Shown one piece after another: positions 18,541 to 27,026 of a DNA stretch of 64,000 nucleotides; positions within the stretch are counted from its first letter, which is position 1; every line of letters begins with the position of its first letter. The notes under the pieces were generated by a model. That model ran no database searches, was not told the DNA's origin, and saw nothing but the letters and a program-made list of their open reading frames with translations. This DNA comes from DASQZT01 sp963728965 (GTDB lineage: Bacteria > Acidobacteriota > Terriglobia > Bryobacterales > Bryobacteraceae): assembly GCA_963728965.1 (NCBI GenBank), contig CAVSMH010000012.1, forward strand, positions 186,001 to 250,000, read 5' to 3'. The position numbers were made by a program, and so were the translations under genes.

Positions 18541-20242
18541 AAGTGAAGTTCGTGAGCTAGCGCGGCGGGTGAGCCGCATCGAGCGCCAGTTGGGACTGGC
18601 TCCCGCGGCGCAGGCCGCCGCGGCCGCGCCGCCGTTGCCGCGGACGGTTGAAGTGCCGGTGGTGGCCCCCGCCGCCCTGTTGCCCATCCTGGGACGCGCC
18701 CTGCTCGGCCTCGCCGGCGCCTATCTTCTGCGCGCCCTCACCGAAAGCGGAACCCTCCCCCATCGCGGCGGCGTGGCCATCGGCATCGCCTACGCCGTGG
18801 TGTGGCTCGTATGGGCCGCCCGAACCCCCGCCGCCAACCGTCTGGAAGCCGCGCTGTACAGCCTCACATCGGCGCTCGTGCTGGCCCCCCTGCTTTGGGA
18901 AGCCACCATCCGCTTCCATGCCGTCTCCACCTGGAGCGCCGCGGCCCTGCTGCTGCTGTTCACCGTCTTCGGCCTCACCGTGTCCTGGCGCAAAGACCTG
19001 CTGATCGTCGCCACCATCTCCACCCTCACCGGCCTCGGCACCGCCGCCGCCCTGCTCCTCGCCACCTACGACGTGCTCCCCTTCACCTGGGTTTTTCTGG
19101 CCATTGCCGCCGCGGTCGAAACCTCCGCCTGTCTCGACCACTGGCTCAGCGAGCGCTGGCTTGCCGCGACCGCGGCCGATCTCGCCGTGCTGCTGGCCAC
19201 CTGGCTGGTCACCAATCCGCGCGGCCTGCCCCAGGGCTACGCACCCATACCGCACGCCTGGCTGGTCGCCGCCCAGGTAGGGCTCCTGGCCATCTACCTG
19301 TCGAGCATCATCACCCGCACCCTGGTGCGCGGCGCCGCCTTCACGTACTTCGAAGTGGCCCAGTGCGCCCTGGCGTTCCTGGTGTGCGTTTCCGGCGGCC
19401 TCCGTCTTTCCGGCACCAACCCGCCCCTTGCCGCCGCCATGGGAGTTCTCACCTTGCTCTGCGGCGCGGCCTGTTATCTCGTCTCGTTCGTCCACCTCGA
19501 CCGTCACGGCCAACACCACGGCCGCAACTTCTACACCTATTCCACGTTCGGCATCCTGCTGGCCGTTGCCGGTAGCCGTATTCTTCTGCCCATCGAAGCT
19601 GCCGGCCCTCTGTGGCTGGGCCTGGCCGTCGCCTGCGCTTGGGCCGGTGGAGTCTTCCGCCGCATCACCCTCGAGGTCCACGGCGCCACCTACCTGCTGC
19701 TGGCACTGATCGTTTCGGGCGCGCTGCTCCAGGCGGCGGAGTTCGTGGTGGGTAGCGAAAGCTGGCCCGGCGAGAGCGATATGGCCTTGGCAGCCGGCGC
19801 GCTGGGCGCGGCGCTCTGCTACCTTCTGGCGGTACGCTACGAGCGCGCCCGCGCCGACTGGAACTTCCAGGCCCTGCGCCTGGCGCTCACCGGAACCCTC
19901 GCCTGGCTCGTCGCGGGCATTGCCTCGGGCCTGCTGACCGCGGCGTACCACGGCGTTTTCGGCGCGCTGGCCACCCACGCCTACTGCGCTACCCTGCGCA
20001 CCACCGTCATCGCCGCCGCCGCTCTCCTGCTCGCCTGGGCCGGTTCGCGCTGGGACAATCCGGAGTTCCTGCGGCTGATTTACCCCGCCATGCTCCTGGG
20101 CGCCTACCGTCTGGTGATGCACGACCTGCGGCAGGCGCACGCCATTGCTTTCTTTTTGTCGCTGCTGGTATACGGAGGCACACTGATTGCACTCCCCCGC
20201 CTCAAGCGCGCCGCCGCCACCAGTCCTTCGCTTCTACCGTGA
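18512..20242 (+). CDS. Polytopic membrane protein (DUF2339-like)
   Basis: 576 residues from the ATG at 18512, which overlaps the end of the NrfD-like gene. An N-terminal charged coiled coil (EVRELARRVSRIERQL) precedes an Ala/Pro linker and about 14-16 hydrophobic helices through the whole protein, the architecture of DUF2339-type membrane proteins. No catalytic motif is visible. The overlap suggests it belongs to the same transcript as the electron-transfer genes. Function unknown. Confidence 0.6.
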   Translation: MSQPEPEGLESEVRELARRVSRIERQLGLAPAAQAAAAAPPLPRTVEVPVVAPAALLPILGRALLGLAGAYLLRALTESGTLPHRGGVAIGIAYAVVWLVWAARTPAANRLEAALYSLTSALVLAPLLWEATIRFHAVSTWSAAALLLLFTVFGLTVSWRKDLLIVATISTLTGLGTAAALLLATYDVLPFTWVFLAIAAAVETSACLDHWLSERWLAATAADLAVLLATWLVTNPRGLPQGYAPIPHAWLVAAQVGLLAIYLSSIITRTLVRGAAFTYFEVAQCALAFLVCVSGGLRLSGTNPPLAAAMGVLTLLCGAACYLVSFVHLDRHGQHHGRNFYTYSTFGILLAVAGSRILLPIEAAGPLWLGLAVACAWAGGVFRRITLEVHGATYLLLALIVSGALLQAAEFVVGSESWPGESDMALAAGALGAALCYLLAVRYERARADWNFQALRLALTGTLAWLVAGIASGLLTAAYHGVFGALATHAYCATLRTTVIAAAALLLAWAGSRWDNPEFLRLIYPAMLLGAYRLVMHDLRQAHAIAFFLSLLVYGGTLIALPRLKRAAATSPSLLP

Positions 20243-20265
20243 TGTCCCGGGCGTAATGGTGCGCC

Positions 20266-20712
20266 TTACTTCACGATCGCCGTCCCACAAATATACGTAT
20301 GCAGTTGGTCGATCGTGTAAGCTTGGTCGGAAATGATCGCCCGTACCAGGTCCCCGATCGAAATCACCCCCACCACTTCACTGCCCAGCAGCACCGGCAG
20401 ATGGCGAATGCGGCACTCGGTTACGATCCGCATGCACTCGTCCACCGTGTGATCCGGAGTAACCCCGATCACCGAGCGGGTCATAATCTCATCCACCAGG
20501 GTGTCTTTCGAGGACCTCCCTTGCAGAATTACCTTGCGAGCGTAGTCGCGCTCGGAGATGATTCCCTCCAGTTTCCCTTCCGACATCACCAACAGGGCGC
20601 CCACCCGCTTGTTGGCCATCAGCGCGATCGCGTCGTACACCGAAGCCTGGGGCCGCACCGACCACACCACGCTTCCTTTCCTTTGCAGGATCGAAGTGAT
20701 ACTTTCGGACAC
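20266..20712 (-). CDS. Two-CBS-domain regulatory protein
   Basis: 148 residues consisting of two CBS motifs, about 10-65 and 75-135 (ALMANKRVGALLVMSEGKLEGIISERDY and later CMRIVTECRIRHLPVLLGSEVVGVISIGDLV). Bateman modules like this bind adenine nucleotides and report cell energy state. There is no catalytic domain, so a partner protein must be acted on. It diverges from the metallothionein gene. Confidence 0.85.
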   Translation of the reverse strand: MSESITSILQRKGSVVWSVRPQASVYDAIALMANKRVGALLVMSEGKLEGIISERDYARKVILQGRSSKDTLVDEIMTRSVIGVTPDHTVDECMRIVTECRIRHLPVLLGSEVVGVISIGDLVRAIISDQAYTIDQLHTYICGTAIVK

Positions 20713-20876
20713 CCTATCACCTCCTTTTGCCTATCAGCATAGTGCGCGTCACCGCTGCTGTGGGGGGAAAGGTAGAGGCGAAAGTGACCGACCACACACT
20801 TGTAAATCGCCCTGGATGGCAGCCGGGATGCTCAGCGAATGGTGTGCCTGCAACTGGAAATACCGGGAGGTATTCG

Positions 20877-21056
20877 ATGACACAGACGACCAGGAAGTGC
20901 GCCCATCCGGCCTGCGAGTGCATGGTTTCCGGAGACCAGAAGTATTGCAGCGACTATTGCAGAGACGCCCGGCAGACGCTGGAGATCTCCTGCAACTGCG
21001 GCCATGCCGGCTGCTCGGTCTCCGAGACAGCCCCCACCATGACCGCCGAAAGCTGA
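20877..21056 (+). CDS. Bacterial metallothionein-like protein
   Basis: 59 residues from the ATG at 20877 with GGGAGG 5-10 bp upstream. Eight cysteines (8, 13, 15, 24, 28, 39, 41, 46) and His10/His43 in the pattern CxxxxCxC...YCSxxC...CxCGHxGC resemble SmtA/BmtA-type bacterial metallothioneins that bind Zn or Cd. The C-terminal dozen residues lack Cys. The gene is short but the Cys spacing supports it. Regulation by a metal sensor is likely in the family; no sensor gene is adjacent. Confidence 0.75.
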   Translation: MTQTTRKCAHPACECMVSGDQKYCSDYCRDARQTLEISCNCGHAGCSVSETAPTMTAES

Positions 21057-21281
21057 TTGATGAACCGTCCGTGGCGGCAGACACTCCGCGCCTGCCGCCC
21101 GGACCCACTCATCCTCACCGCGTCTTCCACCAGGAGGTTCCTCGGGCTTCGACGGAGCCCATCTCCTCGGCGACCGACCCCCAGCCAATTACCCGCAAAT
21201 GGGGTGAATTGGGTTCGTTCCTCCTCTCGAACCTGGCGCGTCTGATGTCCGCGCCCTGGGTGCTCGGAGTAGCATGAGATT

Positions 21282-22814
21282 GTGCCTCGGTATGCCGCCG
21301 TCGACATTGGAAGCAACTCCGTTCGCATGGAAGCCGCGGAACTCGTGCCCGGGCAGCCTCTCCGCATCCTCGCCTCCGATCGCGAAGTCACCCGCCTCGG
21401 TGAAAGTGTCTTCCGCACCGGCCTCGTCAGCGAGGAAAGCCTGAAATCCACCTGCGCCGTCCTTGCCCGCATGGCCGCCACCTACCGCAAACTGGACGTC
21501 GTCGGCGTTCGCGCCGTGGCCACCAGCGCCATCCGCGACACACGCAACCAGAAGGAGTTCCTCCTCCGCGCCGGCGATGCCGTCGGCGCTCCCGTTGAAA
21601 TCATCTCCGGCCGCGAAGAGGCCCGCCTCATCCAACTCGGCGTCGAAAGCAACTGGCCCGCCCCCGAGAAACGCACCCTCATCATCGATATCGGCGGCGG
21701 CAGCGCCGAAATCGTCGCCGCCGAAGCCGGCCGCATGCGCGAAGCGTTTTCCAAACCCCTCGGCGCCGTCCGCCTCCGCGAGATCTTTCTCAAAGACGAT
21801 CCGCCCTCCCCCCGCCAGCTCCACCAGATGCGCGAGTATATTCAGGAGAAGCTCGCCGGCGCGATCGCGCGCTTCTCCCATAACGGATGGGAACGCGTCA
21901 TCGCCACCTCCGCCACCGCTTCCGCCGTGGCCAGCGCCATCTCCCGCGTGCCCCGCTCCAAGCGCGATGAGATCGACCGCCTCCGCATCTCCGGCGCCCA
22001 GGTGCGCCGCCTCTACGACCGCATCTCCGAGTTGAACCTCGTCGGCCGCCGCAACATTACCGGCATCGGCCCCCGCCGTGCCGAGATCATCGTCCCCGGT
22101 GTCGCCGTCCTCCTGGAATTCCTCAGGGAGTTTCACTTGCCCGCCGTCTATTACTCCCGCGCCGGCGTGCGCGATGGCATCATCGCCGACCTCGCCGCCC
22201 GCAACGTCGGCGCCGAGCTTTCCCGCCTCGACCGCGACCAGCGCCGAGAAGTCGAAGACATGTGCCGCCGCTACGGCGTCTCGCTCGCCCACGCCCGCAA
22301 AGTCGCCAACATCTCTGGCATGTTGTTCACCGCGCTGCTGCCGATCCATGCCCTGCCGCCGGCCGCCGGCAAACTTCTCGAAGCCGCCTCCTACCTCCAC
22401 GATGTCGGCCACTTCGTCTCCAGCATCGGCCACCACAAGCACTCTTTTTACGTCGTCGCCAACTCCGATATGCCCGGCTTTACCGACCGCGAACGCCTCC
22501 TCATCGCCGCCCTCTGCCGCTATCACCGCAAATCGCTGCCCAGCGCCGTGCACGGCTCGTTTCAGGCCCTCTCCGCCGAAGAGAAACACACCCTGCTCAT
22601 GATGATTCCCATCCTCCGCCTCGCCGACAATCTCGACCGCAGCCACGAGCAGCGCATCCAAAGCGTGGCCTGCCGCCTCCGCGACGGACAGGTGGCCCTC
22701 CAGGTCCGCGCCACCGGCGATATCGATCTCGAGCAATGGGGCGCCGAACGCGCCGCCGAAGCCTTCCGCCAGACCTACAACCGGACTCTCTCCGTCAGCA
22801 CGGTGCGCGATTGA
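21282..22814 (+). CDS. ppx: Exopolyphosphatase / guanosine pentaphosphatase (Ppx/GppA) with HD domain
   Basis: 510 residues from a GTG at 21282 that gives the ASKHA start PRYAAVDIGSNSVRM. Conserved phosphate-binding regions are EVTRLGESV, TSAIRDTRN, SGREEARLI and IIDIGGGSAEI. The C-terminal part carries an HD domain (YLHDVGHFVSSIGHHKHSFYV and ALCRYHRK), typical of the long Ppx/GppA form. It hydrolyses polyphosphate or pppGpp in the cytosol. It is immediately followed by a CHAD gene, a polyphosphate-linked family. Confidence 0.9.
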   Translation: MPRYAAVDIGSNSVRMEAAELVPGQPLRILASDREVTRLGESVFRTGLVSEESLKSTCAVLARMAATYRKLDVVGVRAVATSAIRDTRNQKEFLLRAGDAVGAPVEIISGREEARLIQLGVESNWPAPEKRTLIIDIGGGSAEIVAAEAGRMREAFSKPLGAVRLREIFLKDDPPSPRQLHQMREYIQEKLAGAIARFSHNGWERVIATSATASAVASAISRVPRSKRDEIDRLRISGAQVRRLYDRISELNLVGRRNITGIGPRRAEIIVPGVAVLLEFLREFHLPAVYYSRAGVRDGIIADLAARNVGAELSRLDRDQRREVEDMCRRYGVSLAHARKVANISGMLFTALLPIHALPPAAGKLLEAASYLHDVGHFVSSIGHHKHSFYVVANSDMPGFTDRERLLIAALCRYHRKSLPSAVHGSFQALSAEEKHTLLMMIPILRLADNLDRSHEQRIQSVACRLRDGQVALQVRATGDIDLEQWGAERAAEAFRQTYNRTLSVSTVRD

Positions 22815-22815
22815 T

Positions 22816-23217
22816 ATGCGGAAATACGCGCTCCATCAGACGGCCGTCCTCCTCCATCGCTTTGCCGCGCAGCTCGAGCGCGGCGCCGATCACAGCGATG
22901 CCGATGCCATTCATGACCTGCGCGTCTCCGTCCGCCGCCTGAGCCGCTGCCTCCAGGTCTTCTCCCCCTTCTATCCCTCCGCTTCCTGGAAGCGCGTCCG
23001 CCGTAAATTGTCGGTGCTGATGCACGCCGCCGGCGCCGTTCGCGATCGCGATATCGCCATGGAACTCCTCGTTGAGGCCGGCGTCTCGCCAGGCGCCGGC
23101 ATTGCGAAGCGCCTCGCCGCCGAACGTACCGATGCCGCCCGCGACCTGCGCGCCAGGCTGCAACGCTGGAACCAACGCGGCGTCGTCCACCACTGGCGCA
23201 CTCGCCTGGGGCTGTAG
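22816..23217 (+). CDS. CHAD-domain protein
   Basis: 133 residues starting 2 bp after the ppx stop. The CHAD family marks are visible: DAIHDLRVSVRRLSRCLQVFSPF with conserved His/Arg, followed by a second set of basic residues (RKLSVLMHAAGAVRDRDIAMELL). CHAD domains bind polyphosphate via conserved His and Arg. The protein is about half the length of many CHAD proteins (they have two repeats), so it may be a short form. The pair with ppx supports a polyphosphate role. Confidence 0.85.
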   Translation: MRKYALHQTAVLLHRFAAQLERGADHSDADAIHDLRVSVRRLSRCLQVFSPFYPSASWKRVRRKLSVLMHAAGAVRDRDIAMELLVEAGVSPGAGIAKRLAAERTDAARDLRARLQRWNQRGVVHHWRTRLGL

Positions 23218-23224
23218 GGCCGCC

Positions 23225-24625
23225 CTACCAAACCCCCACCAGCTTCCACCACGGGATCCCGATTCCCAGCCAGATCGCCAGGTCCACCAGCGAGATCAGG
23301 AACCCGTACCGCCACCAGTCGCCTTGCCGGACATAGCCGGATTCGTAGAACACCGGCGCCGAGCCGGTTCCGTAGTGCGTCGTGGCCGCATTCAGACTGG
23401 AGAAGTACGCCAGGGGCAGCGCCGCCAGCATCGGCGGCACCCCGCCCGCCAGCGCCGCCGCCAGAAAGCCCGGATACAAGGCCAACACGTGCGCTGTCAT
23501 GCTGGCAAAGCTGTAGTGCACGTAATAATAGGCAATCGCCACCAGCAGCAGCACCGCCGGCCACGGCCAGCCGTGCATCAGCGCGAAAAGCTTGCCGGAG
23601 AGGATTTTGATGACGCCCATTTCGTTCATCGCGTCCGCCATCATCACCAGCGGAGCAAACCACACCAGCGCGTCCCACGCCCGCCGCTCGCCCAGAATGT
23701 CGTCCCACTTCAACACCCCGGCCAGCAGGATCGCACTCAGTCCCGCCATCGCCACAAAGGTGTTCGGCACGCCGTGCCACGGCGATGTCACCCAGCCCGC
23801 CATCGTCGCCGACAGAATCGCCACCAGCCGCTTTTCTTTCCCTTGCAGTGGACCCATGCGCGCCAGTTCCTCGCGCGCCAGTTGCCGTGCCGGGGCGGTG
23901 TCGGCGATCTCCGGCTTCACCCACCGGCGCAGCAGCCAAGGCACCAGCGCCAGCGTCAGGAACCCCGGCACCGCCGACCCTTCGAACCACCGCATCCACG
24001 TCAGTTCCACCCCGCCGACCTTGCGCGCGAACTCGGCCACCACCGGGTTCGATGCCATCGCCGTCAGAAACATCGCCGAGGCCGTGTAGGTCGTATGAAA
24101 GCACACCAGCATCAGGAACGATCCGATGCGCGCCGCCGTCGCTCCCGGCTCCGAGCCGAACGCCAGCGAGACGCTGCGCGCGATCGGAAACACAATCGCC
24201 CCGCCGCGCGACGTGTCCGATGGTATGAACGGCGCCAGCACCAGGTCCGCCGACGCCAGCGCATATCCCAGCCGCAGCGGCGTGTGCGCAAAGCGCTGGA
24301 TGAACAGGTAGGCCACCCGTGCCCCGAAACCCGTCGCAATCACTGCCCGCGAAAACAGGAACGCGGAGAAGATCATCCATACCGTCACGTTGGCGAACCC
24401 CGACAGTGCCTTGGCCGGCGTCAACGTCCGGGTCACCGCCAGCACCGTCATCGCCAGCAGCGTGCTGACTCCCATCGGCACCGGTTGCGCTACCAGCGCG
24501 ATGATCGTCCCAACGAACACGCCCAGAATCTGGCCCTGCGCCCGATCCAGCCCGGGTACCGCAAACAGGTATAGCGCGCTCCCCGGCACCAGCACCAGCG
24601 CCCATCGCCACCAGCGCGGCATCAC
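23225..24625 (-). CDS. DASS-family anion:sodium symporter (dicarboxylate/malate type)
   Basis: 466 residues with about 12 membrane helices. Two DASS substrate/ion loops are visible: FIPSDTSRGGAIVFPI and AATTHYGTGSAPVFYESGY, the SNT-like and T-H-Y-G-T-G motifs of the 2-oxoglutarate/malate translocator branch. It would import C4 or C5 dicarboxylates, or sulfate-like anions, with sodium. It diverges from the dehydrogenase gene. Confidence 0.85.
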   Translation of the reverse strand: MMPRWWRWALVLVPGSALYLFAVPGLDRAQGQILGVFVGTIIALVAQPVPMGVSTLLAMTVLAVTRTLTPAKALSGFANVTVWMIFSAFLFSRAVIATGFGARVAYLFIQRFAHTPLRLGYALASADLVLAPFIPSDTSRGGAIVFPIARSVSLAFGSEPGATAARIGSFLMLVCFHTTYTASAMFLTAMASNPVVAEFARKVGGVELTWMRWFEGSAVPGFLTLALVPWLLRRWVKPEIADTAPARQLAREELARMGPLQGKEKRLVAILSATMAGWVTSPWHGVPNTFVAMAGLSAILLAGVLKWDDILGERRAWDALVWFAPLVMMADAMNEMGVIKILSGKLFALMHGWPWPAVLLLVAIAYYYVHYSFASMTAHVLALYPGFLAAALAGGVPPMLAALPLAYFSSLNAATTHYGTGSAPVFYESGYVRQGDWWRYGFLISLVDLAIWLGIGIPWWKLVGVW

Positions 24626-24738
24626 AGCACCGCGACCCGCCCCGTGCGGCGCCCGCCGCGGCGGACGTTACCCTCGAACCACCACCGATCGAAACTTCGC
24701 ATTTCGTAATTATGTACAGTAATAGCGAGGTACGCACC

Positions 24739-26079
24739 ATGGCAAGCAGTCGCAGACATTTTCTAGGCGCCGCCGCAGCCGCCGGACTGGGCGGAGAGAT
24801 GCTCGCGCAATCGTCCCCACCGCGCGTCTCCCCCAACGACCGCGTCCAGATCGCCCTCATCGGCAATGGCATCCAGGGCGCCGGCGATGCCCAGACCTCC
24901 CTCTCCACGGGCGCCTCGCACATCGTCGCCGCCAGCGACGTCTACGAGGGCCGGCTTACCCGGGCCAAAGAGCTCTGGGGCAACGCCATCTTTACCACCC
25001 GCGACTACCGCGAAGTCCTCGCCCGCAAGGATGTCGATGCCGTGATTGTCGCGACGCCCGACCACTGGCACCGCCGGATCGCGGTCGACGCCATGAACGC
25101 CGGCAAAGACGTCTACCTCGAAAAACCCATGGTCCAACTGATCGATGACGGCAGGGAAGTCATCGATACCCAAAAGCGCACCGGCCGCATCCTCCAGGTG
25201 GGCAGCCAGCGGGTCAGTTCCATCGTTTACCAGAAGGCCAAGGACCTCATCGCCGCCGGCGCCATCGGCGAGCTCAACCTGATCGAAGCCTGGTACGACC
25301 GCAACTCCGCTATCGGCGCCTGGCAGTATTCCATCCCACCCGATGCGTCTCCCTCCACCATCGACTGGGACCGCTTCCTCGGTCGCGCCCCCAAACGTCC
25401 CTTCGAGCCCATCCGTCTCTTCCGCTGGCGCAACTACCGGGACTACGGCACCGGCGTCGGCGGCGATCTCTTCGTCCACCTCTTCTCCGGCATGCACTTC
25501 ATCCTCGATGCCATCGGCCCCACCCGGGTGTTCGCCACCGGCGGCATCCGCTACTGGAAGGACGGCCGCGATGTCCCCGATGTCATGCTGGGCCTGTACG
25601 ACTACCCGGCCCGCGGCAAGTATCCCGCCTTCAACCTCTCCCTGAGAGTCGATTTCAAGGATGGCGCCAGCGAAAATCAGGGCTTCCGCTTCATCGGCAG
25701 CGAAGGCATCCTGACCCTCGGCAATAGCGTTACGGTGTCCAAACAGCCGCCTGAATCCGTCCCCGGCAACACCGCCGACACGTTTTCCAAAGCCATGGAG
25801 GAGCAGATCCTCCGCGAGTACCGGGAAAAGTATCCGTCGCAGCGTCCCACCGCCGACGCCATGCGCCCCCAGGCGGACGACCGCTACTCCCCACCGCAAG
25901 GCTACAGCGAGTGGCTCGACCATCACCGCAACTTCCTCAACGCCGTGAAATCGCGCCGGCCGGTGATCGAAGATCCCGTGTTCGGGTTCCGCGCCGCCGG
26001 CCCCGCGCTGCTCTCCAACGTCAGCTATTTCGAGCATCGCGTCTGCGACTGGGATCCGGAAGCCATGGTGATGAAGTGA
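24739..26079 (+). CDS. Tat-exported Gfo/Idh/MocA-family oxidoreductase
   Basis: 446 residues from the ATG at 24739, giving the twin-Arg signal SRRHFLGAAAAAGLGG. Rossmann motif IALIGNGIQGAGDAQT, then the EKP motif (YLEKPMVQ) near 128 and the downstream substrate-binding domain. Family members are NAD(P)-dependent dehydrogenases of sugars or inositols. Exported versions of this family are typical of Acidobacteria and Planctomycetes; the physiological substrate is unknown. A region of about 280 bp follows it before the PEP-CTERM gene. Confidence 0.85.
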   Translation: MASSRRHFLGAAAAAGLGGEMLAQSSPPRVSPNDRVQIALIGNGIQGAGDAQTSLSTGASHIVAASDVYEGRLTRAKELWGNAIFTTRDYREVLARKDVDAVIVATPDHWHRRIAVDAMNAGKDVYLEKPMVQLIDDGREVIDTQKRTGRILQVGSQRVSSIVYQKAKDLIAAGAIGELNLIEAWYDRNSAIGAWQYSIPPDASPSTIDWDRFLGRAPKRPFEPIRLFRWRNYRDYGTGVGGDLFVHLFSGMHFILDAIGPTRVFATGGIRYWKDGRDVPDVMLGLYDYPARGKYPAFNLSLRVDFKDGASENQGFRFIGSEGILTLGNSVTVSKQPPESVPGNTADTFSKAMEEQILREYREKYPSQRPTADAMRPQADDRYSPPQGYSEWLDHHRNFLNAVKSRRPVIEDPVFGFRAAGPALLSNVSYFEHRVCDWDPEAMVMK

Positions 26080-26358
26080 GGCCGTTCGCCACGGTCCTCG
26101 CCGTAGCCCTCTCGCTCTCCGCCTGGACCGTCCGCCCGCGCGCCCGACTCTCTCCACCGCATGCCATCGGTTTAAGTCCCGCAGCCGCGCCGCCGAACCT
26201 CGTTGACCCAATCATGCTGTAGAAAGAATCCGTATCATACTGGCTGTAGAAAGAATCCGTATCATACTGGCCTGGTGCTTCCATCGTATTCGGGCGGTTG
26301 ACATCCGAAACCGCTGTTTCGTACCATAAACCCGTGGGTGCGCGGAGGTGTAGTGTAC
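26080..26358. other. Intergenic region with a 27-bp tandem repeat
   Basis: 279 bp without a gene. A 27-bp unit beginning CTGTAGAAAGAATCC occurs twice head to tail at 26217-26243 and 26244-26270. I see no start codon with a plausible reading frame and no clear terminator. GGAGG lies about 10 bp before the PEP-CTERM start. Confidence 0.6.
26217..26270. repeat. 27-bp tandem duplication, two copies
   Basis: Two identical 27-bp units in direct contact, both beginning CTGTAGAAAG and ending ATCATACTGG, upstream of the PEP-CTERM gene. Seen directly in the sequence; role unknown. Confidence 0.9.
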
Positions 26359-27024
26359 ATGTTACGGAACTTTGCCTTACGGCTGCTTCTTGTCATGACC
26401 GGCATCCTCACGCTCGGCTCTATCAGCCGGGCCGCCACTTTGAATTGTGAGGATGTCGCGCGCCTCAGCGAACTGCTTGCCGGTGGCGACGCGAACGACG
26501 GCTGCTTTCAGGCCGACAAACTCTGGTCGAATTTTGCCTACAGCATTACGTCCGGTCCGAACCGGGCCGGCCTCGTCACCACCAGTTTTGTAAACACGGT
26601 CAACGGACTCGGGCAGGACATCCACCAGGTTTTCTTCATCCACAGCTGGAGCGTGCCCTTCACTCTCAGCTATACCATCAGCATTTTTGACAACGGCAAC
26701 AAGACCATCGTAGCGGCCGACAACCAGGCGAGTTTTCCGTTGCCCACCGGAAGCGGGGACTTGAAGACCACTATTATGCCGGCAGGTCTTACTGTGGACG
26801 CTCACCCCCCGGTGAACCAAACCGACCCTGCCGCGCAGGTTTTTCCGGATCCGCTACTTAGCGTAAATGTTACCCACACGTACACTCCCGGATCGCCCGC
26901 CAGCACGCTGACTTCGTTCAATGAGACCTTTACCCAGGCCTTCATCGTGCCTGAGCCGGCCACTTGCCTGTTCATGGGGAGTTCGTTGCTGGTGTTGGGT
27001 CTGCTCCGCCGGTTCCGCCGCTGA
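26359..27024 (+). CDS. PEP-CTERM sorting-signal protein
   Basis: 221 residues from the ATG at 26359, with GGAGG upstream. Signal peptide about 1-27 (NFALRLLLVMTGILTLG). The last 25 residues are a classical PEP-CTERM tag: VPEPATC, a hydrophobic span, and RRFRR basic end. Such proteins are sorted by exosortase to the cell envelope or exopolysaccharide layer. The body is rich in Thr/Asn/Ser with no enzyme motif. Confidence 0.88.
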   Translation: MLRNFALRLLLVMTGILTLGSISRAATLNCEDVARLSELLAGGDANDGCFQADKLWSNFAYSITSGPNRAGLVTTSFVNTVNGLGQDIHQVFFIHSWSVPFTLSYTISIFDNGNKTIVAADNQASFPLPTGSGDLKTTIMPAGLTVDAHPPVNQTDPAAQVFPDPLLSVNVTHTYTPGSPASTLTSFNETFTQAFIVPEPATCLFMGSSLLVLGLLRRFRR

Positions 27025-27026
27025 TT

